Origin: Azadirachta indica
Taxonomy: Eukaryota > Streptophyta > Magnoliopsida > Sapindales > Meliaceae
DNA length: 64,000 nucleotides
Assembly (NCBI GenBank): GCA_022749755.1
Contig: CM040452.1
Coordinates: forward strand, 14,588,350 to 14,652,349
Reading direction: 5' to 3'
Each line of letters begins with the position of its first letter. Position 1 is the stretch's first letter. A program made the position numbers and the translations under genes. This document shows positions 1 to 13,700 of this stretch, piece after piece. Under the pieces are notes generated by a model. It was given only the letters and a program-made list of their open reading frames with translations. It was not told the DNA's origin and made no database searches.

Positions 1-700
1 TAAATCAATTGAACTGAAAGGTAAAATAAAAAAAAAATAGGAGATGATATGGTATTGATAAAATATAGGAAGTTAATGAGATATTAACTAAAAAAGTAAG
101 GGGGTAACAGACATTTTCTCTTAAAAAAATAAAATAAATAAAATATAATTAATAAGCTTGTCATCTTAAACTAACTTGATTTTAGTAACTTATATTATTG
201 TAACAAGTATTCAATTGATGAGTTGTATCACAAATTATCAGCTTTAACTATGACTATTTTGTGATGAAATAATTACTAAAACTTTTATATGAATAAAAAA
301 ATGAATAATATTTACTAAAAATTAATATCTATTAAACACTTTAAAGTTCAATAGCCGTGCGCTCAAAATTTAATAAAAGCACAACTTCGAATATATGTTT
401 GATGGATGCTTTTAATCCTTTGTGAAAAAACTAAAAACATTTTTCTTATATTATAAAACAAAATAAATATAAAAGGAAAATTTTATATAGTGATATTATA
501 AAAATATATTCAATTTTAATAATTATGTGCTGTGCAGCGTTTTTAATATCACCAAAGAAATGTTATTTTATATTATATAAAGCGATATTAATTTAAGAAC
601 ATCATATTATTTAATTATTTACTAAGAGAGAGTAAAATTATAACTAGTATTAGTACAATATTAGAATTAGTATTAACAGTCCAATAGTGAATTGCCACGT
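1..700. other. AT-rich intergenic DNA, no gene seen
   Basis: No open frame of note and no splice-bounded coding segment is visible on either strand. The sequence is very AT-rich, with short A and T runs. Its right end grades into the promoter of the E2 gene that follows. Confidence 0.6.
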
Positions 701-827
701 AAGTGCCGTGCGTGTCAGCGAATGACCGAGACTATATATGCACCAACACATAGGATTGCGTGACTTTGACTCGTAACGTAAAGCAGACCAGACCCAAACG
801 CAAACGCTCAACCCAGAGGTAAAGCTT
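690..827 (+). promoter_or_regulatory. Core promoter and first leader exon of the E2 gene
   Basis: A TATATA box lies at about 733-738, with an ACGT core (CCACGTAAG) about 40 bases upstream. A C/A-rich leader follows and ends in AGAG|GTAAAG, so a 5' UTR intron probably starts at 819. Its acceptor is probably TTTGCAG ending at 1704, 23 bases before the start codon. Leader introns are common in plant ubiquitin-pathway genes. The exact transcription start cannot be read from sequence alone. Confidence 0.5.
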
Positions 828-960
828 TGAGTTTTTATTTCATTTTTTCAATTTAATTTCTTAATTTTTTAAACTTACTTTACTCATGTTTTCGTTTGTG
901 ATTTGAAGTCGAATAAAGATTGTAGTTGTAAATCAGCCGGTGCAATTGATTCTTTTTAGG

Positions 961-975
961 ATTAGGGTTAGGGTT
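961..975 (+). promoter_or_regulatory. Telo-box-like repeat in the E2 leader intron
   Basis: ATTAGGGTTAGGGTT lies just inside the predicted leader intron. It is two units of the plant telomeric repeat, the same core as the telo-box (AAACCCTAA), which in plants is found near the start of translation-related and housekeeping genes. Regulatory use here is an inference. Confidence 0.4.
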
Positions 976-1727
976 CGTGATCGTATTTTGATGATGTTGC
1001 CTGTTACCTGTTACTTTTAAGATATAACCCTCGAAGTACGATAGTGTTTCCCTGTTGTATATAAAACATCTTAACTATTGTATATATTTAATATTTTAAT
1101 CTGATTTAGTCTTCTACCGTATGTTTATTTATTTATTTTTATTAAGGTCTGTATAGAAGTGATTTTTGTTTTTGTTTTTTCTTGATATTGTCTGTAGATC
1201 TGGGATTTTAGAATATATTTTATATGTCCTTTTGGAGGTTGTAAGAATTGTTTATATTTGTTTTTAATGAGTACTTGTAATTTTGTGCGGATGTTTTAGC
1301 CTGGTTCTTTTTTGGGTGGCTGAGAAATCAAGGAAAATTATTTTTGTGAAGGTTAAGGTTTGGGCTAGAAAAAGGCTGAATGGATCAAGTACTTAAGTAT
1401 GTTTGGCAGGGGTTTAACAAAATAAAATTCTTCAAATCCAAATTCTGCGTGACCTTTTTGGCTGCTAATAAAGAACTAATGGCCATGGAACTAGCAGTTC
1501 TAGTTTATTGATATCTGATTCCGTGCAAATTAATGGCTGCTTGTTTGATTTGGGTTACAGATGAATTCATTTTGTTGCCATCCGCAACTTCTGGTTTTGT
1601 GCTTTATCTAACTGTGTTTGTTTAATTTTAGGCTCAGGTTGAAGGTTTAGGAAATAACTTTGTAATGGGACGGATTTATGTTATTGTTTTGGATGTATTT
1701 GCAGTTTGTGTATTTTGAGAGCTTGTG

Positions 1728-3035
<1,308 letters not shown>

Positions 3036-3812
3036 GGACGGGGCTGAATTCCGGGTGAACATTAGTGGTTGGTTCTATTAGTAAATAATAGAAATAAGTT
3101 TGTTCAGAGACTAAGGGGACTTTATTTGGCTTTGTTTACAAAGTTTCTAAAGGTCTTATGTCGGTCACTCTCAAAATTTAGACTTTCTTTCTTTAATACT
3201 TAATTTTAAGTTGCTGCAAAAATGGTCTCTGTTCCTTGCTCTTGTTCTATTTGATGTTGGTAATGGCCAATTAAACCCTGCTAAGCTAAGGTGTGGATTG
3301 ATGATATGAATTGCTGAAAGTTCTAGTTGCCATTTGATTGATTGCGCAGCTTTTCGATATTTGATTATCGAAATGATGTTTAATTAGATGATATTATTAA
3401 CTAGCTTTATATGTCATTAATATTTCAATAATATTTTTTCTTCCATATCTGAATCGTAAAACAAATTATTTATAGGAACAATTAAAAACAACTGTTTTTA
3501 AAGTTGTTTAACTTTATAGTTATTTGAATCATTTATTAAAGAATATTAATATTTCAAAATTCTATGAAAAAAGTTTTCATGTGGCGGGTGGCTGAGCTTC
3601 ATTGCGAATGTCCGGTGCAGGAAAGTTTACCGCTAACGCGTATAATCTCCATACCTTCTGAGAGAGGAGAGGTGATTTGCAGTGCGGCAAGCTTAAAATG
3701 ACCCATTGGCTCTCGTTAACACATAATGGGGACAGGTCCAATGGGCCTTTCAGAACATGGGCGTCTTGCATTTATAAGCTGTACAATGGAGCAGGGGGTA
3801 TCACTGAGTCTG

Positions 3813-3880
3813 AGGGAGGGAGGCAGGCAGGCAGGAAGGCAGGCAGGCATGCAGGCGGGCGGGCGGGGGCGGGCGGGCAT
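3813..3880 (+). repeat. GGGA/GGCA/GGGC microsatellite
   Basis: A compound tetranucleotide tract: GGGA units, then about eight GGCA-type units with one GGAA, then GGGC units. It is the most GC-rich spot in an otherwise AT-rich intergenic stretch. Short open frames through it encode Gly/Arg/Ala-rich low-complexity peptides and are not believable genes. Confidence 0.85.
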
Positions 3881-6388
3881 GGGTTGGTGGAAAGTGGAAG
3901 TAGGGACGTGCCTCAGCTCTGTTCGATTTTCTCTTCTCTGCATTGTTTTCTTGCTGTCTTCATGATTTCACTATTATTATTTTAACAGACCAGACCAGAG
4001 GACCAAACCAAATAATTTCACCATCAACAACAGTAGTAATGGCAGTAGAGTTAGCGTTAGAGTTAAAAGAGTATAGGTTGCAATTCAATTCCGTCCGGAC
4101 AGCGGATACCAGAATCTGCCCCCTCCCCAACTGTCCTAACTGTAAAAAAGAAAAAAAAGTCATGTTATTAGCATTTACTCTTTGACAGTTACCACATGCT
4201 GACATCTGAAGTTGAAACAGACACACAACTGTTAATCTCAAAGCAGCCTAGCCTTCCGGTAATAAAAATGAGAAAAAGACGCGCGGTTGAATTCAACACA
4301 GAAACAAGGTGGGGCCCGTTACTGGCGACAATCTCATGCAATCCCACCATCCCTTGCATGTTACCATGTTTCCTCCTCTTCCTCCTCCTACCTTTGCTAT
4401 AGAGTGTTGTCATTCACTCCCTCAATTCTTCTCATTGAATGCCTCAAAAGATATTGGGGTCCATTCTTTCTGTACTCTTTTATCTCTATTATACACCTTT
4501 GATAAAAATCAAATTCACCCATCTAAATATATATATATATATATATATATAGGGGGCAGAAAGAACCTAAACGACATGTCCCTCTTCAATATTTTGTAAT
4601 GGTACAATAAATCCAACAGCGAATCAACAGTATTTGCTTTGGCTCTTTTGATTATTTGATGACACCCATGTTCCCACTTTGTGCATTCATGTTGCCTCAG
4701 TTGTATGAGCAAGCAAGCACCCAGTATTGGAAAATTTTATTTATACAAAGGATTATATTTAATATTAACTATATATTAATTAATGTCTGGTAATATTTCT
4801 TTATTTTATTATTATACATGTAACATACGTACAGTTACCCACTTCTAAACTGATACTAATTAATATTTGTATAATATTTACCAACGGGAGTTAGTTCTTG
4901 TTATGCAATTCTCTGCACATGGTTGTTGCCCTGTGGTCGACCCATATGATATAATATTAGTAGTAGCAAAACTTTTTTTGTTTCAAGTTCAATTTCTTGT
5001 AACATTTGAAACTCAACTTAGCTTTCAGTTTCTAAAGCAAAGATCAAACGCAAAATATTTTAAATATATAAAGAAATGTGGGATGAAATTATTAAAATTC
5101 AGTCTTACTGTTGAAATAATCAATTAACATTGGGGTGATTGAAAAGGAAAAAGGTATTTGGTTTTTTTTTTTTTCTCGGTTGGGTTCTTGGAGAGATGGC
5201 ATTGACCCATAAGCTATGAATAAGAAAGCTTGTCACATAAAAATCTTGTCGGCTGAATTTAAATAATATATGGTGTCGGTAGGTGTACTCCAATGCGTAC
5301 TTTAAGGTCCACCTTTTGTTTCTCTTCACTATTTATTATTATTAACTGAACGCAGAAATGATTCCATTGAAAGGGAAAGCCAACGCTAATTATCTTCTCT
5401 CTCTCAATCCGGCCCGGCCCTATCACTAAGAAAAAAAACTTACATAGCTTCTAGAAGTAAATTAAAAGTAATTCATTTTAACGTGTGTTAATTAATTCTT
5501 TGCTTGTAAATCTCAATTTATATAATGTAAACAGTGTTCGAGTGTGATTGAGATAGTCGACTGGTGTTGATCGATGCAGCTAACTACTAGCACGGCTTTC
5601 TACAGCCCAGATGGGAATAATTTAGAAGATAGAGGAGATGGCTAAAAGGGATATGTTTGTTGTTGGATTCTTGTCTTTTGGAAATCAATTTGGTTGGTTG
5701 GGTGGGAATTCATCAACAAGAATAAATGACTCTGATTAATTCCAAAAATTTTGTTGGATTTTAGAAATCAAATATTTTGATTTTCTTCCCAACTTAATTA
5801 ATTCTATCCCAGATAAATCCCTCATTTTAATTAATTAATTCATTATTATCAATTAAGCATTTATATTATATGGTCGGCAAACTTTTCTCCCTTGGAATAT
5901 ATTCTGCAGAATTAATGCGTCAAACCATTTTAAAATTAAGTAGAAAATATTCTCAAAAATTCTTTGAAAAAAAAAAAAAAGAAAGTTACAGTTGGGCAAC
6001 AATTCCAAATTCTGAAATTAAATAATGCAAAAAGGAGAGACAAATTTAAAAATAAATAAAACCAAAGAATTACAGAACAAAAGTTTGACCAAATTACCAA
6101 CAACATGTGGGAGAATCCTAGCTAGTCGACGACGGGAACCACAAACCCATTGGTCTAATCTAATCTGAAGTCTAAACACTCTCAACTCCTTCCTTCACTC
6201 ATCCCACTAAATACCAAGAAGCAGAAAATTATAAAAAAATAAAAATCAAAAATTTGCAGGCTAGCTTCTGTCTGTATGCATGCTTTATCTTTTTATGTTC
6301 TGCTGTAATTAAGTGGAGCTGTTTTGTGGAACCCAAAACGCCATTGTCAGAGTCAGCGAGTCACGGGCTTATAATTTCAATGCTTATC

Positions 6389-6421
<33 letters not shown>

Positions 6422-6561
6422 GGGGATATCAATTATTTAATAATAATTGTTTACTTAAGAAAGTGAATATGGTTGTTAAAGTGATTCGGCCGCAATGGAA
6501 TCAAAAGATATATCTGAAATGAGATCTCTTATTAAGTTTAAGAGAGAAGTCATGCACAGAT

Positions 6562-6580
6562 GGGATCGATGATCGATCCC
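6562..6580. repeat. Perfect 19-base palindrome
   Basis: GGGATCGAT and its exact reverse complement ATCGATCCC flank a single G. It lies in the intergenic region about 3.5 kb downstream of the E2 gene. No function is known to me. Confidence 0.7.
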
Positions 6581-8800
6581 TATCAAAACATTTGTCGCTT
6601 CTTTGGTGTATGTATATTTGCCCGGAAAATGCAGACAGTTATAAAGACAAAATATACATAAAAACCATATGCTTTCTGCAAAATTTGCATGCATTAGTAC
6701 TTCTGCCCTCCCAATCCCATGCAGACAATGAAAAAGAAAGAGGAGAAGAGAAGAGAAGATATGGATTATCAGTCAGTAAATGGTAGACTAGATTAGAGGT
6801 TGTCTTTTATATGTCTGTATATATATATATATATATGTGTATTCCCTACCTATGAAGAAACGTATAAACAATAGGGGGGGTTAATTATAATGCTTGGCAG
6901 AAAGATTCAGAGAGTGAGACAGAGATATGTGGGTAGTGAAAGTGACCAATTACTGCATACACAAATTTAATTTTCTTTGGCCTTGGGGTGTGGGGTTGGG
7001 GGGTGGGTTGGAGTTCTTTATATATATATATATATATATATACCTTAGAGAGTGACTATTCTTCGACCGACGCTAGCTAGGTAGCTATTATATATGCCCT
7101 AGAAATCTTAATTGTAGATTCGAGCAGATGCATGCTGCTTCTCGAGAGTTGAAATAATCCCTTAGCTTAAATTATCACCATTTTGTATGCGCTCGATATG
7201 TTGCTTTCTCTGATCCTTTCCTCTCTTAACCTAACAGAAAATTTCGTCATGTCACTTTCCCTATTAATTATAAATTGTACATGGATATGCATTACTTGTA
7301 ATAAGATAATAATAAAAAAAAATTGCTAGCTGCCGTTATAACAAAACCCATTTATATTATCGCGTAAATAAACAATAATAATAATAATTAATCCCCTACG
7401 AGTCAAACTATTTCCAATTATATATTGCGTATATATGTATTATCAATGTGGACTATATTTATATATATATATATTCTAATTAACTAGACTTTAGTAGAAT
7501 AAGAGAGTGAATTTAAATGTTTCATAAGTATGCATTAACAACTAATTGTACGACAAGTTATGGGAAGCAAGTGCTTTTCGAATTTTATACATATATATAT
7601 ATATATGTAGAAAGAATAGTAACCATTAAGTCTGTATATATATATATATATAATGGAGCGCATGCTATTGAAAAGTAGAGCAAAATTAGGTCCAAAACTG
7701 TTGATATTGCGTTGGAAAAGTGCTTCCAACATTATCAGTGTTTTTTTAATTCCTTAGTTATTATTTATTACAAACAAGAAAAAAAAAAAAAAAAAAAAGA
7801 AGGTATAGAGCTTCACCGGCATGCGCAGTCTTTGACCACTCAAATTAAATTACCGAAAGTTGACATCTCATTCACATTTTCCTCTTTTCTTAATTTTTAA
7901 TTTAAAAAAATCTTCTCTATATGTATATATAAGAAATCAATCATTCATTAAACTCTTCGGACAAAAACTTAATCTCTACGTTAAGTTGGTGATAATAATT
8001 AACGTTCATTTACGTTGCACGTAGCAGTAGTTAGCTTTGATAGCGAAATTAATTTAAAGAGAAGTTGACACTGCTCCCTACGTTTAATCTTTGATTAATT
8101 AATTTAATTTATATAATTAACGTTGGCAGGTGGGGGTAGATGTTGATCATGAGCATAATTTGACCTTCAGCTTTTTACGATTCCTTCGTGGTGCGTTTCA
8201 TTTGGACCTGTATTATCTTCTTTAACCTTCGGTTTCAAAAGTAAATGTGAAAGTGTTTTTTGAAAACATAATTTTGGAATATATGCCTGTATGTTTTATT
8301 TACTTTGAGACTTCAACGCACCAAATAAATTTTTAATTGGATTTCTTATCGCTTGATGTGACATGATTGTTTTTCCAGAAGCATTGAAAACGCCAGTCAT
8401 CTAGTTATGATAATATTATCATCCCTCAGAATCTTCAGCTTTGTTTTTTCTTTTTACCAGCAGGTCCAAACCAAAACCATTATTAGTGCTCCAGAATTCT
8501 ATTAATGTATTTACTGCAGACACAGTTGATGATGATCTGTTTATTTCAAAACCCAAATTAATAATGAACTTATGAGATCAGTTAGTTAGTTTGTTGTCCG
8601 AGTAAATTTAATTTTTTGCAGAGGTGAAATTGTAATGTTTCTGTTGAACATGGAATGTTATTGATGTTTCATAAATTTCTCTTCCACAGAATCCTGGTCC
8701 TATGATTAATTAATAAAGACAACAACAACATTGAATTTTAATTGATTTAGGGTTTTGTTTTTTTTGGGGGTTTGAAATCTACAGTAGCCATGCAAGTTGA

Positions 8801-8812
8801 GGACACGTGGCA
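8801..8812. promoter_or_regulatory. G-box/ABRE-type element upstream of the Sec14 gene
   Basis: GGACACGTGGCA contains a perfect CACGTG G-box in the extended form (ACACGTGGC) that bZIP and ABF factors bind. It lies about 0.75 kb upstream of the likely first leader exon of the Sec14-nodulin gene. The motif is visible; its use as an element is inferred. Confidence 0.45.
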
Positions 8813-9539
8813 AAGTGGGTAGGTCCTCTCATTTCGGAGGATTATGAGTGGTCTAATTCAGATTATACGAACCAATGAATGAATGGTGTCTACAATCTCC
8901 GGAGCCAACCAAACTCGCCCAACAAAAATTCAATTATTCATTGCCAACTTCATTATATATATATATATTTATTTATTTACATGCTACATATGTTTAAGAT
9001 GTAATCAACCCATGATTGTGTAATAGATTAATCATGTTTAGTTTTTATATATTATGTAAAATTGAGATTAATTAATTGATGAATTTAATTAATGTTAATA
9101 ATTTATTATTAAAAATATACATGGGAATTTCATTCGTTCAGACTTCAGACTCAACTTTAATAAATAGGATGCTGCAGAGATTCTCTGAAACAGCTCAAAA
9201 AGGTTAAAACCAAACAGCATTACCTTCTCAAAGGTCACCTCACTGTAATAGTAACATCCTCTCCTCTTACGGTAACTGACACTACTGCGTTAATTAATTG
9301 ATTAACTCTGTCTTAATTAATTATTAATTCATTTAATGTTGTAGTAATTGAAATTAAAAAAAAAATAGAAGAAACGACACGTAGGCAAAACTGCGGCACA
9401 AAAGCAAAGCAGAGGCTCGCTGGAACCTTCAGAGAGAGAAAGTGAAAAAAAAAAAAAAAAAAAAGGCAAAACAAAAACAGAAATAAAAACACATACACAA
9501 CAGAAGGAAACACGAAACGTAGATCTTCCATTTCTCTCT

Positions 9540-9754
9540 TTAAGCATTTTTTTCATCTAAATTCGATTTCATCTCATCTGAGAGCGACAGGGAGAGGATA
9601 GAAGCTCCAACTTCTTTTTTTTTTTTTCCAAGTTTTCTCGAGAAAATCTCCTAACTTTCTCGAGAAAATTGTTCGTTTTCATTTCTTCGGAGAGCGGTTG
9701 TGAGCTTCGGTGATTGGGGATCCAGCTGTGGAAATCTGGGTTCGGGTGGAACCG
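9540..9754 (+). promoter_or_regulatory. Likely 5' leader exon of the Sec14-nodulin gene
   Basis: A pyrimidine-rich leader-like stretch ends in a good splice donor (ACCG|GTGAGT, donor at 9755). The coding start is not reached until 10736, so a leader intron of several hundred bases to about 0.9 kb is likely. One possible acceptor is TTCTTGACAG near 10655. The exon carries two copies of a TTTCTCGAGAAA palindrome, listed separately. Confidence 0.45.
9633..9668. repeat. Twin TTTCTCGAGAAA palindromes
   Basis: TTTTCTCGAGAAAA occupies 9633-9646. A second copy, TTTCTCGAGAAAA, starts at 9656, so the two centres are about 22 bases apart. Each is self-complementary, and together they also form a tandem repeat within the probable leader exon. 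Confidence 0.75.
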
Positions 9755-10114
9755 GTGAGTTTTGTTTTTTATGGGTGAAATTGAAATAAAGTTTGTGTTT
9801 TTGACGTTTTATGTTGTGAGTTGAATGTGGATCCGTACGGTTGATAATCGGCATTGTGGAGATTTAATGCGGGTTTAATGTCAAATAAGTTACTGTGATG
9901 TGAAAAGCGAGAATCCACTCTGGTTTTTCACGTTTTTGTTACTATACCTTCAGGTTTTTAAGAGTCTGTTCGTATGGTTTTTCACGCTTACTATATTTAA
10001 TGAGCTTCAGTTGTTTCGTGCTTTCTTATTTCTTATTACTTTTCTCATTAGGTTTGGGTTTTGGATCAGGAATGAAGATTTTTCTTTTTTAAATTTTGTG
10101 TGAATTTAGCTTTG

Positions 10115-10195
10115 TTTTTTTTTTTTTTTGGGGGGGGGGGGGGGGGGGTGGGGGGGCCGCGGGGTGTGGGGGGCGTGGCGGGGGTGTGAACAATG
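10115..10195 (+). repeat. T15-G19 run and G-rich tract in the Sec14 leader intron
   Basis: Fifteen T are followed directly by nineteen G, then G-runs broken by T, CC and C to about 10187. With at least four G-runs it could form a G-quadruplex. It lies in the predicted leader intron, so it would be present in pre-mRNA but not in mature mRNA. Runs this long are prone to sequencing and assembly length error. Confidence 0.8.
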
Positions 10196-10735
10196 AAGTG
10201 AAGCACATGAAAATGGTGAATTCAAGGAATAATCAAATACAAAACAGAAAACAAAGAGGTTTTTTGGTCCTTTACTATTTCTAATGGGGTTATTGATGTA
10301 GATCTGTTGACATTACAAGATTTGTGATAGATATACGCTTATTCTTTAATGGTGTTTTGCTTGGTCGATCAGAGAGGTGTGTGAAGATGTGAAATTTCTT
10401 TAACTTTCACGGGAAAGTGCAATTTTATATATTAAAAGCACAGGGAAAGTGATACATGATACATCACAAGAAAGTTGCCTCTTCTTTTACTGCTTTCCCC
10501 TATTATATCATGTGCAGCCAACATGGTTTTCACATACATATAGAGTTCGTTGATTTAAGCTTGGGTACGAGGTTGTTATTTTGGATTTTGGTTGTGTCTG
10601 TGATGCATATTTTGTCTTACTTTTGGTTGCTCAGTTGCTGCTTCCGTTCTTGACAGTGTACCTGGACATGTGTGGCTGTGAGTTTTCCTTGATCAAAGAT
10701 TAGGGCCAATATTATCCCTCTTGAGCTAGACTGAA

Positions 10736-13700
10736 ATGTCAGGTATGTTTGTGAGTTTATACAATCTAAATGTTTTATGCTTTTGAACAAATTCAGTTAG
10801 GTATTGTATCTGATGGTTTGTTTGTTGAAATTTTGAATATTGAAGGCCTAGAAGGACTTGGGGCCAATGATGAAATTAGAGAGCGAAGGTCAGATTTTGA
10901 GAACTCTGAAGATGAGAGACGGCGATCGAAAATTGGCAATCTTAAGAAGAAGGCAATAAATGCTTCGAATAAGTTCACCCATTCTTTGAAGAAAAGGGGG
11001 AAAAGAAAAATTGATTACAGGATTCCTTCAGTTCCTATAGAGGACGTAAGGGATGCAAGAGAGGAGAGTGCTGTCCTTGAATTGCGCCAAAAACTCCTTG
11101 AAAGAGATTTATTGCCTTCTAGGCATGACGACTATCATACTTTGTTGAGGTCAGTTGACACCCTTTCTGAAAGACAAGTGCATTGGCTGCTTTGTTTGGC
11201 AGTCACCACCGTCAAGTTGGCCAAAATGTGAACTAATTCATTTTCTTATTCTCATCTTGTAGATTTTTGAAAGCTAGAGATTTTAACATTGAAAAAACAA
11301 TTCAGATGTGGGAAGAAATGCTTATTTGGAGGAAAGAATATGGAACAGACACCATATTAGACGTAAGAGAATTTTGTGTATCCAACTCATCATTTTAGGT
11401 TAATTCAGATTATTGAATGCATATGCTTGTCATATCTTTAGTTGCTCCAATGTAAGACTTATTAAACTTGTCAATACTTAGGATTTTGAGTTTGAAGAGT
11501 TGGAGGAAGTCTTGCAATACTATCCTCAAGGATACCATGGAGTTGATAAGGAAGGACGGCCAGTTTACATTGAGTTGCTTGGGAAAGCTCATCCAAGTAG
11601 GCTAATGCGAATCACCACCATAGATCGCTATTTAAAGTACCACGTCCAAGAGTTTGAGAAGGCTTTACTGGAAAAATTCCCTGCTTGTTCAATTGCAGCA
11701 AAGCGACGAATCTGTTCAACAACTACAATATTGGACGTACATGGCTTGGTATGCTCACTCGTATTCTGCAGTCTGTAAATAAATTGATAGTAGTCAGTTA
11801 TCGATCATATGTTGTCTTTGTTGGAGAAATTAAAAGTATTCATTTTAGGCAGTTCACTTCTTTTTCTTTGCAAAAAAATTGTTTACATGGAGTGGGGGCA
11901 AGAATAAGTAACTTGTGCTATTTGCTTATAGGATACCAGAAGATCATCTTCCTAACAAGTCGTTTTTCCTTTATTCTAGCTGCTTGTTTGGAGAACTTTA
12001 ATGCTAATATTATGACGTTGACTACAGGGAATTAAGAATTTTACTCGGACTGCTGCAAATCTCTTAGCTGCCATGACGAAAATAGACAATAGTTACTATC
12101 CAGAGGTATCCAAGTCTTTCCAGTGATATTTTGTTTTCTATTTCTTCATTAGTCTGAAATTATTGTTCTCATGAATCTTTAGACATTACATCGGATGTAC
12201 ATTGTCAACGCTGGTCCTGGATTCAAAAAGATGCTTTGGCCTGCTGCGCAAAAGTTTCTTGATGCAAAGACCATCTCAAAGATACATGTAAAGCATATGC
12301 ATTTTTCCATGCAATTTCTGTACTTTGCTGCATCCTTGAGGGCTCTTTTTCTAATTTCTAATGTTTCAGGTTCTGGAGCCCAAATCTCTGGGTAAACTAC
12401 TTGAAGTCATTGACTCGAGGTTGGTTTGTTTTCACTCAATTCTGTCTTTTGAAGATGTAATTTATAAACTCTTTTTTAAATGATTTCCTTTTTTTTCAGT
12501 CAATTGCCAGACTTCTTGGGTGGTTCATGCACTTGTGCCGCAGAAGGAGGGTGCCTTAGATCTAATAAAGGTCCTTGGAATGAGCCTGAAATAATGAAAG
12601 TAGGCGTCTCCCTCTAACCACAGCAGTTATTGTTTATATTATATGTCATGGTTTTGCACTGTAGCATGAATTATTAGTAGGCTTGTATTTGTAAATAAAA
12701 ACTCTACATGGAGATTGACTGAGGTCTCTCTTTTTCTAGGTTGTACATAATGCAGGCGCAACATTTGTGAGGCAAGTCACTAGAGCGTCTGATGACCAAC
12801 AAAAATTTGACTCGTATATTCACATACGTCCACTAAAGGTAAATATGATTTCATGATGTCTGTTACGTCGATATGTCATTAGTATGTATAATTTTTGCAG
12901 TGATATGACTTGTTCTGGTATTTTTATCAGGGAAGGAGTAGTGACATGTCAACAGCAGAATCAGGGTCAGATGTTGATGATCCCTGTTCTGCAAGTGGGC
13001 GGCGGAGTTCGACTGTTCCTCGCTTAGCTCCTGTTCATGAAGAAGTGAGTTGCAAAACCTGATCTCTGTTTGTAACTTCAAATATTGCTTCAGTGTGCAT
13101 GTCAACTAATAATAACCAAAAAAATGTGACTTATGCAGGTGAGGGATCCAAATGCCTACTACAGTTGTGAGGATAATATCACTCTTGCTGAGAAGGCTGT
13201 AAAAAATGACCATTTAAGAAATCCTCCAGACCAATCTATTAAATCCAATGATATGGTGAACATTTCTTCTGATGCGATATCAAATTCGGAAGGTATCTAT
13301 TGAACATTTTCTACTGTGCAATCATTTTTCCTTTTGGAATATGCTGGTGTTGCAACTTTATGGGTCTAGTTTCATGCTTTTAACTTTTTTGTCATTACAC
13401 ATCTCACCCTTGGTGCTTATATCTTCATTTTGTGATCAAATTTAGGTTCTTCAATCATGCGCTTGTTCAACACTGTGAAGGAAAAAGTCGAGAAAAGCAA
13501 TATTCAGTGTGTGGCAAGCATGCTACTGTCTTTCATGGTCAGATTAGTTGCAATTTTTGGCAGTTTACAGCTATTATGGAGAAGGCAGAATGACATTCAT
13601 CCATCTAATGTGTTGGAAAACAACACAAATAGCCAACCCCCGGCTGTTGAAGCTGTGAATGAAGAAGATCGTGTCCTTCCTTGTATAGAGCGTCTTCAGA

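Larger units (their letters stand above)
3036..9500. other. Long intergenic region with many TA tracts, no gene seen
   Basis: The E2 3' UTR takes up the first few hundred bases. After that I find no protein-coding gene with splice-supported exons. There are several (TA)n tracts (about 4527-4550, 6390-6416, 6820-6836, 7019-7042, 7462-7474, 7589-7606, 7636-7652), homopolymer A runs (7781-7798, 9427-9446), a GGCA-type microsatellite and a perfect 19-base palindrome. Both of the last two are listed separately. The short open frames here look like chance. I recognised no conserved microRNA by eye, but an unlisted noncoding RNA is possible in a gap this large. Confidence 0.6.

Noticed and set aside
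3577..4600. Cluster of overlapping short frames around the GGCA repeat
   Set aside because: Low-complexity Gly/Ala/Arg translation on both strands, no splice-supported continuation.
9313..9556. Phe-rich minus-strand open frames upstream of the Sec14 gene
   Set aside because: Created by an A-run read as poly-Phe; promoter DNA.
10096..10284. Gly-rich open frame in the Sec14 leader intron
   Set aside because: Produced by the G-run; low complexity, no conserved start or splice context.
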